Of a stretch of DNA of 64,000 bases, positions 36,198 to 44,912 are shown in pieces; within the stretch, counting starts at the first letter, position 1, and each line of letters begins with the position of its first letter. Both the position numbers and the translations under genes were made by a program. The DNA comes from an uncultured Eubacteriales bacterium (GTDB taxonomy: Bacteria > Bacillota > Clostridia > Christensenellales > Aristaeellaceae). The stretch spans positions 1 through 64,000 of the forward strand of contig CADAQF010000024.1 of assembly GCA_902790015.1 (NCBI GenBank), written 5' to 3'. The notes under the pieces were generated by a model, which saw nothing but the letters and a program-made list of their open reading frames with translations, was not told the origin of the DNA and searched no databases.

Positions 36198-36226
36198 TGG
36201 ACAATCAGGCGGAGAAATGATAGAAT
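36198..36226 (+). promoter_or_regulatory. Promoter of the M32 carboxypeptidase gene
   Basis: TGGACA (36198-36203), 17 bases, TAGAAT (36221-36226), then a GATCCCGG...CCGGGATC palindrome between promoter and gene. Confidence 0.5.
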
Positions 36227-36297
36227 GATCCCGGAATGAATCTTGATCCCGGGATCGATCTTTCGGGGACGGCCGGTCGGCCGGAAAGGATACGGAT

Positions 36298-37803
36298 ATG
36301 GAACTGACAGAAGCAAGAGAAAAGCTTATAAGCCTGCAGGAAAAAATGAGCGCGTACAGCCACGCGCTGGGGCTTTTGTCCTACGACGGGGAGACCACGG
36401 CGCCCCGCGGCACGGCGGGCAACCGTGCCCACGCCACGGGGATCCTGACGGAAGAAGTGTACAGGCTTTCCACCGGAAAGGAAACGGTGGAACTGCTGGA
36501 ATTCCTGGAAGAAAACAGGGACGGGCTCGACGAAAAGGAAAAGCGGATGGTGCATCTGCTGCTCAAGGACATCCGCTTCATGCAGAAGATCCCCATGGAC
36601 GAATATATCGAATACCAGAAGCTGACGGTGGAATCCCAGGACGTATGGGTGCGGGCGAAGGAAACGTCGGATTTTGCGCTGTTTGAGCCGTATCTGACGA
36701 AGGTGGTGGACATGACCCGCCGCTTTGCCCGTTACGCCGCGCCGGATAAGGACGCTTACGACTACTGGCTCAACGAATACGAAGAGGGCGCCTCCCGGGA
36801 AAGCTGCGACGCCTTTTTTGCAAGGCTGCGCGAAAGGCTGGTGCCGCTGATCCGCGCGGCGGGGGAGCGCCCGCAGGTGAGCGACGCCTGCCTGCACGGG
36901 GTTTTCCCGGAAAAGCAGCAGGAGGAGCTGGCGCTGTTCCTGATGAAGACCATGGGCCTTGATATGGACCACGTGGGCCTGAGCACGACGGAGCATCCCT
37001 TCACGACGAGCCTGGGGTCCCATCTGGACGAGCGCATCACCACCCATTACCATGAGGACGACTGGTCCAGCTCTTTGTTCAGCGTGATACACGAGGGCGG
37101 CCACGCGCTGTACGACACCGGGTCTGACGAGGAGCTTTTGTATACGGTGCTGGACGGCGGGGTGTCCATGGGCATCCACGAGAGCCAGAGCCGGTTCTGT
37201 GAAAACATACTGGCCCGGTCCAAAGCCTTCATCCGCTATCTGTTCCCTAAATTGTGCGAGGTGTTCCCGGGCCAGATGGACGGGTATACCTGGGAGGACG
37301 TGTACCGTGCGGTCAACCGGGTGCAGCCCTCGCTGATCCGCACGGAGGCGGACGAGGTGACGTACAGCCTGCACATCATGATCCGTTACGAGCTGGAAAA
37401 ACGGCTGATGGACGGTTCGCTTTCCGTGCATGACCTGCCGGGCGAATGGAACAGGATGTACAGGGAATATCTCGGGGTGGAGGTGCCGGACGACAGGCGC
37501 GGTGTTTTGCAGGACAGCCACTGGTCGTTCGGGGCGATAGGCTATTTCCCCTCCTACGCGCTGGGCAGCGCCTACGGCGCGCAGTTTTTGAGCCACATGA
37601 AAAAGACGGTAGACGTGGACGCGGCCCTGGAAAAGGGGGATTTCGCGCCCATGAACGCCTGGAACCGGGAGCATATCTGGCGCTATGGGTCGCTTAAAAC
37701 GCCCGGGGAGATACTGGAGATCGCCCTGGAGGGAGAAAAATTTACGCCGGATGAATACCTGGATTATCTGGAGGGAAAGGTAAAAGACGTATACGGCCTG
37801 TAA
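36298..37803 (+). CDS. M32 family metallocarboxypeptidase (Taq type)
   Basis: 501 residues, the usual length. The zinc motif is HEGGH (His 265, Glu 266, His 269), with the downstream Glu in GIHESQSRFCEN as third ligand; DGETTAPRG, RVQPSLIRTEADEVTY and SFGAIGYFPSYALG are conserved M32 segments. A cytoplasmic broad-specificity carboxypeptidase. AAGGA precedes the ATG. Single gene, convergent with the M56/BlaI operon. Confidence 0.95.
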   Translation: MELTEAREKLISLQEKMSAYSHALGLLSYDGETTAPRGTAGNRAHATGILTEEVYRLSTGKETVELLEFLEENRDGLDEKEKRMVHLLLKDIRFMQKIPMDEYIEYQKLTVESQDVWVRAKETSDFALFEPYLTKVVDMTRRFARYAAPDKDAYDYWLNEYEEGASRESCDAFFARLRERLVPLIRAAGERPQVSDACLHGVFPEKQQEELALFLMKTMGLDMDHVGLSTTEHPFTTSLGSHLDERITTHYHEDDWSSSLFSVIHEGGHALYDTGSDEELLYTVLDGGVSMGIHESQSRFCENILARSKAFIRYLFPKLCEVFPGQMDGYTWEDVYRAVNRVQPSLIRTEADEVTYSLHIMIRYELEKRLMDGSLSVHDLPGEWNRMYREYLGVEVPDDRRGVLQDSHWSFGAIGYFPSYALGSAYGAQFLSHMKKTVDVDAALEKGDFAPMNAWNREHIWRYGSLKTPGEILEIALEGEKFTPDEYLDYLEGKVKDVYGL

Positions 37804-37804
37804 A

Positions 37805-37836
37805 AAGAATGCCCGGAGCACGCTCCGGGCATTGCC
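37805..37836 (-). terminator. Terminator between convergent genes
   Basis: AATGCCCGGAG (37808-37818) pairs with CTCCGGGCATT (37823-37833). On the minus strand it is followed by CTTTTTA, so it best serves the operon ending at 37849; it may also stop M32 transcripts. Confidence 0.75.
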
Positions 37837-37848
37837 TATACAGGGACT

Positions 37849-38985
37849 TCAACGAAGCGAGACGAGCCGTGCGTCCGCCTGGGGCAGCGCGTCAAAGGGA
37901 ACGAGCGCGCAGGGAACGTCATTTCCGGCGGTCTCCCCGCCGCCGGCGAAGACGTACAGCCCGTTTTCGGTATATACAGGCTGCGGGGCGTAATCCCGGT
38001 AGTAATCGATGGTGCGGACGGAAAGGGCGGTTTGCTCCATGCGGCTGTCCAGCGTGAGAAGGTATACATGGTACTGGCGCCTGGAGTGCGCCACGGCCAT
38101 GCCGTAAACCAGGACCCCATCCGTTTCATCGTCCGGACGGACAGCGGCGCTGAGCACCAGGCGGTCAGAGGACAAAACGCGGCGGGCGAGCAGGCGTCCT
38201 TCGGCGTCATAATGGGTAATCTCCACCGGTTTATAAACGGTCGCGTCGCTGCCCAGCCGCTCGCACAGATAAACGCCGCCGTTATGATCCGGGAAAAAGG
38301 CGGGGCTCTGCGGGAAGGAGCGGGACCAGCCTTCCTTTTTGCTGGCAAAGCGGCGGACGGAATAACCGCCGTCCGTGTCCCTTGAAAGGGCCCAGTATGA
38401 TCCGGGCCCGTCTTTTTTGAGGCCGGCGGGCATGCTTCCGGCGGGGAGGATCATATCGTCCAGCGCTTCCCCGGACGCGTCGTAGGCGTGAAGCGTGAGA
38501 CCGGCATCGGCGCCTTCTCCAAGGGCGAAGCCGCCGTTCATGGAAATAACGCTCAGGAAGTTCCCGGGAAAGGCTTTTTCTTCTGTCAGACCGGCGTCGT
38601 CCCAGCGGGAGAGGATGATATTGCGGCGGTATACACGGCTGGTCCCGTCCTGCTGCGGCTCAAGGCTCTGCTCCCAGGAAAGCGCGGCGCAGGCGCCGCC
38701 GGAACGCGGGATCAGCAGATAATGACGGTTTTCATCCCAGGAAAGGGGGATCTCCCGCAGGATATTCCCTTCATGCCACCAGGTAAGATAATGAAAATCT
38801 CCTCCGCCGTCCCTGTCCGACCAGGTTTGGGCCGTTACATCCCCGTTGTCCAGCACCGCGTAGTTTCCGGGCACGATGAACCGTCCCTTGAGCTGCCAGG
38901 GCGAAAAGTCCAGCGCAAAAGCGGCGTGACTCAAGCATAGCGCGGCGAAAAGGGCCAGCGCGGAAAACCGCATACGCGTACGCAT
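37849..38985 (-). CDS. Secreted protein of unknown function, propeller-like, 378 aa
   Basis: Signal peptide MRTRMRFSALALFAALCLSH, cleavage near AFA|LD. The mature part consists of repeated beta-strand blocks of about 45 residues (GDVTAQTWSDRDGGGDFHYL, GGVYLCERLG, DGVLVYGMAVAH, NGLYVFAGGGE) resembling a beta-propeller, as in secreted sensor or binding domains. GGAGG lies seven bases before the ATG. It begins 13 bases after blaI, so it is the third gene of the M56-BlaI operon and presumably induced with it. Confidence 0.7.
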   Translation of the reverse strand: MRTRMRFSALALFAALCLSHAAFALDFSPWQLKGRFIVPGNYAVLDNGDVTAQTWSDRDGGGDFHYLTWWHEGNILREIPLSWDENRHYLLIPRSGGACAALSWEQSLEPQQDGTSRVYRRNIILSRWDDAGLTEEKAFPGNFLSVISMNGGFALGEGADAGLTLHAYDASGEALDDMILPAGSMPAGLKKDGPGSYWALSRDTDGGYSVRRFASKKEGWSRSFPQSPAFFPDHNGGVYLCERLGSDATVYKPVEITHYDAEGRLLARRVLSSDRLVLSAAVRPDDETDGVLVYGMAVAHSRRQYHVYLLTLDSRMEQTALSVRTIDYYRDYAPQPVYTENGLYVFAGGGETAGNDVPCALVPFDALPQADARLVSLR

Positions 38986-38998
38986 CTGCCTACCTCCG

Positions 38999-39364
38999 TT
39001 ATTCCTTTTTTTCCCGGATCATCTGAAGCAGCTCCGTCAGGTCCTCCACGGTCATATCGCCGGAATCCACAAGGTTGTTGACCAGCAGGGCGGAGCTTCC
39101 GCCGAATACGCGGTGAATGAGCTTCCGGGTTTCATCGGTGGTGGCTTCCCGGCGGGTGATGCGGGGGGTATAAAGCTTCACGGGCCCTGTTTCGTCCACC
39201 GAAACGGCCTCCTTTTCCTGCATGCGCTTGAGCAGGGTGATGACCGTGTGGCGTGTCCACCCGGTATCCGGCTCCAGGGTCTTGGTAATATCAGCCATGC
39301 TGCGCGGGGCGTGGTCCCAAAGCACTTCCATGATCTTCCATTCGGCTTCCGTTACATGTATCAT
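38999..39364 (-). CDS. BlaI/MecI-family transcriptional repressor
   Basis: 121 residues. Winged helix VTEAEWKIMEVLWDHAPRSMADI, TGWTRHTVITLLKRMQEK and a C-terminal dimer region. Members are inactivated by proteolysis triggered by a BlaR1/MecR1-type membrane sensor, which is encoded just upstream (39 bases). Likely represses the promoter at 41105-41133. AAAGGA precedes the ATG. No beta-lactamase gene is in the window. Confidence 0.93.
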   Translation of the reverse strand: MIHVTEAEWKIMEVLWDHAPRSMADITKTLEPDTGWTRHTVITLLKRMQEKEAVSVDETGPVKLYTPRITRREATTDETRKLIHRVFGGSSALLVNNLVDSGDMTVEDLTELLQMIREKKE

Positions 39365-39403
39365 ATTTTTGTCCTTTCCTGTTCCCGGAAGGGAACTTTT
39401 TTG

Positions 39404-41056
39404 TCAGCCGTTTCCCAGATAGGAGGTGTCCTCTTCCTCGCCGAAGCGGTAAAAGCGGACGACGCGAAAATCGGGAGTCAGTTCCAGTTCCACCTGGCAG
39501 GGCAGGCTGTCTTTTCCCTGCCGGTCGGGAACGCGGAGCGTCCAGGTGCCGAAATAGGTGTCCTGGCTGCGCCATTGCTCGTCCAAAGTCCAGTAGATAT
39601 TGTCCTTAAGGAGGTCCGGAGCGAAGCTGTCGATGAAGCCGGTCAGATACCGGTCCAGGGCGCTGAAACCATCGTTGTCCATGAGATTGCCGGTGGGGAA
39701 ATCCGAACCGCCGTCCATGAACTGCGCGTCGGTATAGCCGCTCTGGTCGTTGGACAAAAGCGTCAGCCTTCCTTCCCCGTCAAAGACCATGGTGAGTGCC
39801 TGCCTGCTGTCCTGCAAAAGGAAACGGCCGTTCTCCTGGCGTAGGTCAAAGGGGATGCCCTGCCGCGTTTCTGCAAGATACGGGCTTTCCCAGACGCCGG
39901 CGGAGAAGGCGTTCAGGTCCTCCTCGTCGGAGGCAAGATGGCTGAGCATTTCGCCGTCCAAGGTCCAGTCCGAGATGTCCGCCGAGGGAATTTGCAGGTT
40001 CCAGACGCGCTGTACCTCGGAGGTGGCAAACGCGCCGACCAAAAGCATGCTGGAAAGTACGGCGAAGCCGACCGCCAGCCAGCGGCGCGCCGGACCCGCG
40101 CGCAGGATGGCGTCGATCCGCCTTTTAAGCCGTTTGCCGGTCATGGTCATGCCGGTGGCCAGGGTCATGAGGCCCGGCGCGTTTTTGCGGGAGGCGGACA
40201 GCACCAGCGCCTGGGCGTAGGCGCGCTTTTCCGGGTCGTCCATACAGGCGGTGACGCGGTCGTCGCAGGCAAGCTCGCTGTCTGTCCGGCACATCCGGGC
40301 GGCCGCCCAGACGAGCGGGTTGAACCAGTGAACGGCGCAGCAGAGCATCCTGACCAGCGCCCACCAATGATCGTGCCCTTTCAGGTGGCACACTTCGTGT
40401 GTAAGGGCCTGAACGGCATCCTGCGGCCTGTCTATCAGCGGCAGGGCGATGTAAGGGCGGAAAAGGCCCACCAGGCAGGCGCTGGGCAGCGGGTCGGTCA
40501 GGAAGACGGGGACGGGCCTGACCCCGCGCTTTGAGCAGAGCTGTTCATACCGCGTTTTAATCTCGCCGGAAACCGGCCCGATACGGCGCTCCCGCATTTT
40601 ATTAAGGAAAAGTACGTTGGACAGGATGAACCATAAAAGCACCAGCCCGGCGCCCAGCATATACAGCCGCATAAGCAGCCGGGCAGCGCTGCCGTTTTCT
40701 ATGCCGTTGGCCGCGCGCAGGAGACCGTCGCCGACCGGGGTGCTGCGGCCCAGCGCGTGCCAGAGGCTGAAGTGGCCTTCGCTCAGCGCGTCCTCCAGGC
40801 GCACCCGGATCTGCCCGGCAATGGGACGGATGGCCGTATCGGCGTAAAGAGCAGCGGGCCTTATCTCCCGGATGAAAGGATTGGGCAGGGAAAGGGGAAG
40901 CAGCAGCCGGGCCGCCACCAGCAGCCAGGAGAAGCGCAGGGCGCTGTTACCCAGAGGCTTTCTTAAAAACCGGCGCGCAAAAAACAGCAGCACGATGGCG
41001 ATGGAGGCCATGACATTGGCTTCCAGAAGAAAATTGTACACAAGGGCAGTTCTCAT
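39404..41056 (-). CDS. BlaR1/MecR1-like M56 membrane metallopeptidase
   Basis: 550 residues from the ATG at 41056 behind GGGAGG; a 99-residue upstream extension crosses the promoter and is rejected. Four N-terminal membrane segments surround the zinc motif HEVCH (His 220) in THEVCHLKGHDHWW, followed by NPLVWAAARMCRTDSELACDD. After the fourth membrane segment (near 360) comes an extracytoplasmic domain of about 180 residues, which is not the penicillin-binding sensor domain of BlaR1. The signal sensed is therefore probably something other than a beta-lactam. Confidence 0.9.
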   Translation of the reverse strand: MRTALVYNFLLEANVMASIAIVLLFFARRFLRKPLGNSALRFSWLLVAARLLLPLSLPNPFIREIRPAALYADTAIRPIAGQIRVRLEDALSEGHFSLWHALGRSTPVGDGLLRAANGIENGSAARLLMRLYMLGAGLVLLWFILSNVLFLNKMRERRIGPVSGEIKTRYEQLCSKRGVRPVPVFLTDPLPSACLVGLFRPYIALPLIDRPQDAVQALTHEVCHLKGHDHWWALVRMLCCAVHWFNPLVWAAARMCRTDSELACDDRVTACMDDPEKRAYAQALVLSASRKNAPGLMTLATGMTMTGKRLKRRIDAILRAGPARRWLAVGFAVLSSMLLVGAFATSEVQRVWNLQIPSADISDWTLDGEMLSHLASDEEDLNAFSAGVWESPYLAETRQGIPFDLRQENGRFLLQDSRQALTMVFDGEGRLTLLSNDQSGYTDAQFMDGGSDFPTGNLMDNDGFSALDRYLTGFIDSFAPDLLKDNIYWTLDEQWRSQDTYFGTWTLRVPDRQGKDSLPCQVELELTPDFRVVRFYRFGEEEDTSYLGNG

Positions 41057-41097
41057 ACGGCACCTCCCGAATGGATGAATGGGTGGTTGACACGTGT

Positions 41098-41133
41098 CTA
41101 CTGTAGTGTACAACTGTCTACCGAAAATGTCAA
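41098..41133 (-). promoter_or_regulatory. Promoter and BlaI-type operator of the M56/BlaI operon
   Basis: Minus strand TTGACA (41133-41128), 17 bases, TACACT (41110-41105). The palindrome CTACTGTAG (41098-41106) overlaps the -10, and TGTCTAC occurs twice, 20 bp apart (41095, 41115). This resembles the TACA/TGTA dyads bound by BlaI-family repressors. Bases 41134-41355 otherwise hold nothing identified. Confidence 0.6.
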
Positions 41134-41355
41134 CAGGGCAATTGTAACAAAATGCGGGGCTATACGATGCACAGCGGCTGAGACTGCGAAGCGCTGTTTT
41201 ACTGATGATCCGGTTTCTGTGCGGGGAGACCCTCGTTACAGGCTTTTTGGCGGCAGCGTGAAGGGGGATATCCGACAGTTCCCGGTGCATGCACTCCGAT
41301 TGAATACCGTTCAGCAGCAGGGCCGTTGGGGATCGCAGGCAAAAACGGTTCACTT

Positions 41356-42213
41356 TTACCTGATCTTTGTTCCGGCTCCCGTGCCACGGTACTCGCGGGG
41401 GCTTTGCCCGAACTGGGAGCGGAAGCAGTCCTTAAAATAGTTGCCGCCGGAAAAGCCGCAGCGAAGGGCGATGTCGGTTACGGAATCGCGGGTCTCCAGA
41501 AGCTCCAGGGCGGCCTGCTGCAGGCGGACGAAGCGCAGGTATTCGTGGACGGCCATGCCGGTGGCCTGGCGGAAGCGGCGGCTTAAGTAGTCGGCGCTGA
41601 GGCCCGCGGCGGAGGCGATCTGCCCGGCGGTAAGGGGCTCGCGGAAGCGCTCGCGCATGAACTCGGCGGCGCGGAGGATGCTCTGGTCGGTGGTGTGTAT
41701 ATCGGCGGGCAGGGTTTCTGAGGACAGGCCCACCCGGCCGCACACCAGCATAAGCTCCTGCAGCCGGCAGCGCTGCAGCAGGGGGGTGCGGGCGTCGTCT
41801 ATTTTAAGCTCGCCCACCATACGGCCAAAGAGGGCGCACAGCGGCTCCCGGTAAAAGACCGGGATCTGCAAAAGCTGCCACCGGCGGAAAAAGTCCGCCT
41901 GTCCGGGAAAGCTGGCGGTAACCTCCTCCTCCAGGTCCATCGGGCGGAAAAACAGGTCGAACCGCCGGCAGGGGCCGAAAAGGTACCGGGTATAGTGAAG
42001 CGTCCTGGGCGGGATCAGCAGCAGGTCGCCTGCGTGCAGGTCCAGCATGCGGTCGGCCAGGAAAAAGCGGCACGAGCCGCTTTCCAGGTAATAGAGCTCA
42101 AAATAGGGGTGGAAGTGGTTGGTGGGCATGACGTAAGTATTGTCCCGCAGGGCCTCATCCGCGAGGATGCGGTCGATCTGTTTCTCGGGCGTACGGACGG
42201 AAAAATCACGCAT
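41356..42213 (-). CDS. AraC-family transcriptional regulator
   Basis: 285 residues. N-terminal cupin-like sensing domain (HFHPYFELYYLESGSCRFFL, HAGDLLLIPPRTLHYT) and C-terminal double helix-turn-helix (LTAGQIASAAGLSADYLSRRF, SVTDIALRCGFSGGNYFKDCF, FGQSPREYR). Such regulators commonly respond to sugars; the target is not evident since neighbours are regulatory or unrelated. Its gene reads toward the M56/BlaI operon. Confidence 0.93.
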   Translation of the reverse strand: MRDFSVRTPEKQIDRILADEALRDNTYVMPTNHFHPYFELYYLESGSCRFFLADRMLDLHAGDLLLIPPRTLHYTRYLFGPCRRFDLFFRPMDLEEEVTASFPGQADFFRRWQLLQIPVFYREPLCALFGRMVGELKIDDARTPLLQRCRLQELMLVCGRVGLSSETLPADIHTTDQSILRAAEFMRERFREPLTAGQIASAAGLSADYLSRRFRQATGMAVHEYLRFVRLQQAALELLETRDSVTDIALRCGFSGGNYFKDCFRSQFGQSPREYRGTGAGTKIR

Positions 42214-42308
42214 GGGCAGCTCCTTTGTGAGGAAAAAACTGTAATTTTACAGAATTATAGCGGAATTCAGGTAGAAAATCAAGGAAAACCGTGGTATCCT
42301 TGCAAACG

Positions 42309-42357
42309 TAACAGGGGAACAGCCCCTGTTATGAAAAGAACCGCGGCCGGGCCGCGG
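42309..42357 (+). other. Two hairpins in the leader of the 63-aa gene
   Basis: TAACAGGGG (42309-42317) pairs with CCCCTGTTA (42323-42331), and CCGCGGC (42341-42347) with GCCGCGG (42351-42357). No T run follows either, so they are leader structures rather than terminators. Confidence 0.5.
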
Positions 42358-42376
42358 CGCAAAGGAGAGGATATTC

Positions 42377-42568
42377 ATGAAAGAATTGAACATAAAGATC
42401 AACGGGGAAGAAAGGGAGAACGACGTCATGCAGGCGGCGGCGGACAGCCTGGTGCACTTTGTCCAGGGCGATGCCCCGCTGTACGGAACCGAGGCCCAGG
42501 ACGACGGGCTTTTGGAAACGGAAGTGGCGCGGACGGTCTATCTGTGCATGACGGAGAAGGCCGGCTGA
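42377..42568 (+). CDS. Small hypothetical protein, 63 aa
   Basis: Starts MKELNIKINGEERENDVMQA six bases after GGAGAGG, an excellent ribosome site, and is followed by a terminator. Acidic, no membrane segment, no cysteine motif (one Cys near the end). The sequence is plausible coding by codon use. I do not recognise it. It is preceded by two strong hairpins, which may control its expression. Confidence 0.65.
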   Translation: MKELNIKINGEERENDVMQAAADSLVHFVQGDAPLYGTEAQDDGLLETEVARTVYLCMTEKAG

Positions 42569-42595
42569 AAAGCGCACAGAGGATTTTTTGGCAAA

Positions 42596-42634
42596 ACAGC
42601 AGCCCGCAGGGTTTATCGCCTGCGGGCTGTTTGT
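42596..42634. terminator. Bidirectional terminator
   Basis: CAGCCCGCAGG (42600-42610) pairs with CCTGCGGGCTG (42619-42629), TTT on the right and AAAA on the left. It lies between the 63-aa gene and the convergent E2-like gene. Confidence 0.8.
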
Positions 42635-42658
42635 ATGGGTGCGAGGAGCGGCATATGG

Positions 42659-43549
42659 TTATTTCCCCGCTTTGGGCAGCTGGGCGATGTGGCCCTGGTC
42701 GGCCTTGACCTCTTCGGGAGGCTGCTCGAGAAGCTCGGGGTTGGAAAAGTATTTGAGCATATTGTACAGAAGCATCCCGAACACGCGGCCGGGGGCCACG
42801 CGCTCGTCCACCGTGATGCCGATGGGCAGCATGCGCTTGCGGACCACCTTGCCGTCCGGCCCGATCTCGTTGGTGCGGCGGATGGCGCCCATGGCCCAGA
42901 ACATCGTGGTGGAGCCGAAATTATAGATGTGATGATGCACGGCGGGCACGCCGATGGAGGTGTTGTTGGTCATGAAGAGGCTTGTATGGAAGGGACTGGC
43001 GTCAATGATCATTTTGGGCATGATGCCGTGCTTGTCCATCCATTTGAGTACGCAGACGGCCGGCCGCAGCACGAAGGGCTTCAGCACCGCCTGCGCTACC
43101 TTCATCGTGGCGTTGTCCGCGTCGGGCCTGCGTGCTTCGTCAATAGCCTCCGAGATTCTGCGGGAAACGTCGAATATGGTGTCGTGCGGGTCAAAATAGC
43201 ACTTGGTCGTGTTCTCGTCGACGTCCGACGGGGAGGGGCCGTTGCTGCGGAGCACCGCGAAGGAAACGCTCAGGGTCTTGCGGGCGTAGGTCTGCTTGTT
43301 GATGATGAAGCGGTTGAGCTCCGGCAATTCCGCCACTGTGCGCACGAAGGCGGCGATGACGATGTCCATGAAGCGGATATCGTGGCCCTGGCCCTTTTTT
43401 TCTACCACGTAGCGGGCCAGGCGGGCGTAGTCCACCTCGTATTCCAGCATTACCTGCGCGTCCGACCGGTCGGGCATGATGTGCGGGGTCAGCGCGATGA
43501 TGGGATCGATATGTTTGATCAGATAACCGTCTGAACGGTGGCCGAACAT
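42659..43549 (-). CDS. Stand-alone 2-oxoacid dehydrogenase E2-like acyltransferase
   Basis: 296 residues from the ATG at 43549 behind GGAGG; a 20-residue extension is rejected. It has the catalytic-domain fold of dihydrolipoamide acyltransferases (DIVIAAFVRTVAELPELNRFI, FHTSLFMTNNTSIGVPAVHHHIYNFGSTT, RMLPIGITVDERVAPGRVFG) but no lipoyl or E1/E3-binding domain. The usual DHRxxDG active-site motif reads DERVAPG, so the catalytic His and Asp are replaced. It may be a CoA-dependent acyltransferase of other chemistry or non-catalytic. No E1 or E3 genes nearby. Confidence 0.8.
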   Translation of the reverse strand: MFGHRSDGYLIKHIDPIIALTPHIMPDRSDAQVMLEYEVDYARLARYVVEKKGQGHDIRFMDIVIAAFVRTVAELPELNRFIINKQTYARKTLSVSFAVLRSNGPSPSDVDENTTKCYFDPHDTIFDVSRRISEAIDEARRPDADNATMKVAQAVLKPFVLRPAVCVLKWMDKHGIMPKMIIDASPFHTSLFMTNNTSIGVPAVHHHIYNFGSTTMFWAMGAIRRTNEIGPDGKVVRKRMLPIGITVDERVAPGRVFGMLLYNMLKYFSNPELLEQPPEEVKADQGHIAQLPKAGK

Positions 43550-43689
43550 AATGGCATTCCTCCGTCTGATTGGATTTTTTCGAAAAAGAGGATGTAAAAA
43601 TTTACCCACTGCCAGTATACCTTATTTGGGCGGATTCGTCAAACCTGTAAATGGGGTCAGTTGGAGGGATCAAGCGGCGGGGACCCGCC

Positions 43690-43718
43690 TTGACAGGAGG
43701 AGACATTTTAATTACAAT
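43690..43718 (+). promoter_or_regulatory. Promoter of the second cysteine desulfurase gene
   Basis: TTGACA (43690-43695), 17 bases, TACAAT (43713-43718), followed by the GGAAGGAAGG ribosome site. Confidence 0.7.
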
Positions 43719-43742
43719 TATCATAGGAAGGAAGGCGTGCGG

Positions 43743-44897
43743 ATGGAGCAAAAGCGGATTTATTTGGACAGCGCGGCGACCACGCCGCTTTCCCGCGCAG
43801 CGATGGACGCCATGGCGGCCTGCGGGCGGGAGGCGTGGGGGAACCCCTCCAGCCTGTACGGGACGGGCCGGCAGGCCAGGGCCCGGCTGGAAAAGGCCCG
43901 GCGGGATATCGCCGACACACTGGGCGTGCAGGCGGAGGAGATCTATTTTACCTCCGGCGGCAGCGAAAGCGACAACTGGGCCTTAAAGGGCGTCATCGGC
44001 CGCTGGCCGGCGGACCGCGCCCGCCTGGTCACCACGCAGGTGGAGCACCCCGCCCTTCTGAACACCGCCCTGTATCTGCGCGATCAGGGGTATCCGGTGA
44101 CTTTCCTGCCGGTAGACGTAAACGCTGCGGTGAGCGTTTCAGACGCGCGCGCGGCGCTTGAGGAAGAAACCCGCCTGGTATCCGTGATGGCGGCCAACAA
44201 CGAGGTGGGCACGCTGGAGCCCGTGGCGGAGCTTGCGGCGCTGGCACACGAGCATGGAGCGCTGTTTCATACGGACGCCGTGCAGGCCATAGGTCTGTAT
44301 CCGGGCCTCATTCCCGACACGGGGGCGGACCTGCTTTCCCTGTCCGCTCACAAATTCGGAGGCCCCAAGGGCACGGGCGTTCTGTACATCCGCCGCGGCA
44401 CCCCGATCGGCCCGCTGATTCACGGAGGGGAACAGGAAAGAGGCCTGCGCGCCTCCACGGAAAACGTACCCGCCTGCTGCGGCATGGCCGCGGCTTTAAA
44501 GGAAACGGCGGCGGCGGCCCCGGAACGCCGGGAAAAGCTTGCCCTTCTGCGGGACATCATGGTGGGCGCCATTTTAAGCGCCCTGCCGGACGCCGTGCTG
44601 AACGGCGATCCGGTCCACCACCTGCCCGGGCATATGCACTGGACGATCCCCGGGGTAAAGGACGAAGCGCTGATACCGCTGTTGGACCTGAACGGAGTGG
44701 AGGCCTCCGCGGGCTCCGCCTGTACGGCGGGCAGCTTTGTGGAAAGCCATGTGCTGAAGGCGATGGGGCTTTCGGGCCCGGCGCTCAGGGCGTCCCTGCG
44801 GCTGACGCCGTCGTGGGACCAGACGCCTGAGGATATGCTCCGCGCGGCGGAGATCATCGTCCGCACGGTCAGGAAGCTGCGCGGGCAGGCATTTTGA
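43743..44897 (+). CDS. Cysteine desulfurase (IscS/NifS family), second copy
   Basis: 384 residues from the ATG after GGAAGGAAGG; an upstream in-frame start would span the promoter. PLP lysine at 204 (SAHKFGGPKG) and persulfide cysteine at 327 (AGSACTAGSF). The signature NPSSLYGTGRQARARLEKAR is typical of IscS-type enzymes. Unlike the copy at 19129 it has no thiI or iscU neighbour; hflX follows by 15 bases. A general iron-sulfur or thio-modification role is likely. Confidence 0.93.
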   Translation: MEQKRIYLDSAATTPLSRAAMDAMAACGREAWGNPSSLYGTGRQARARLEKARRDIADTLGVQAEEIYFTSGGSESDNWALKGVIGRWPADRARLVTTQVEHPALLNTALYLRDQGYPVTFLPVDVNAAVSVSDARAALEEETRLVSVMAANNEVGTLEPVAELAALAHEHGALFHTDAVQAIGLYPGLIPDTGADLLSLSAHKFGGPKGTGVLYIRRGTPIGPLIHGGEQERGLRASTENVPACCGMAAALKETAAAAPERREKLALLRDIMVGAILSALPDAVLNGDPVHHLPGHMHWTIPGVKDEALIPLLDLNGVEASAGSACTAGSFVESHVLKAMGLSGPALRASLRLTPSWDQTPEDMLRAAEIIVRTVRKLRGQAF

Positions 44898-44912
44898 CAG
44901 AGGAGAGACTGC

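Noticed and set aside
37808..37833. Hairpin as a repeat-family member
   Set aside because: Its sequence does not match the dispersed modules, and it has the position and T run of a terminator.
39404..41353. Longer start for the M56 peptidase at 41353
   Set aside because: The added 99 residues span the promoter and operator, and a GGGAGG site sits just before the ATG at 41056.
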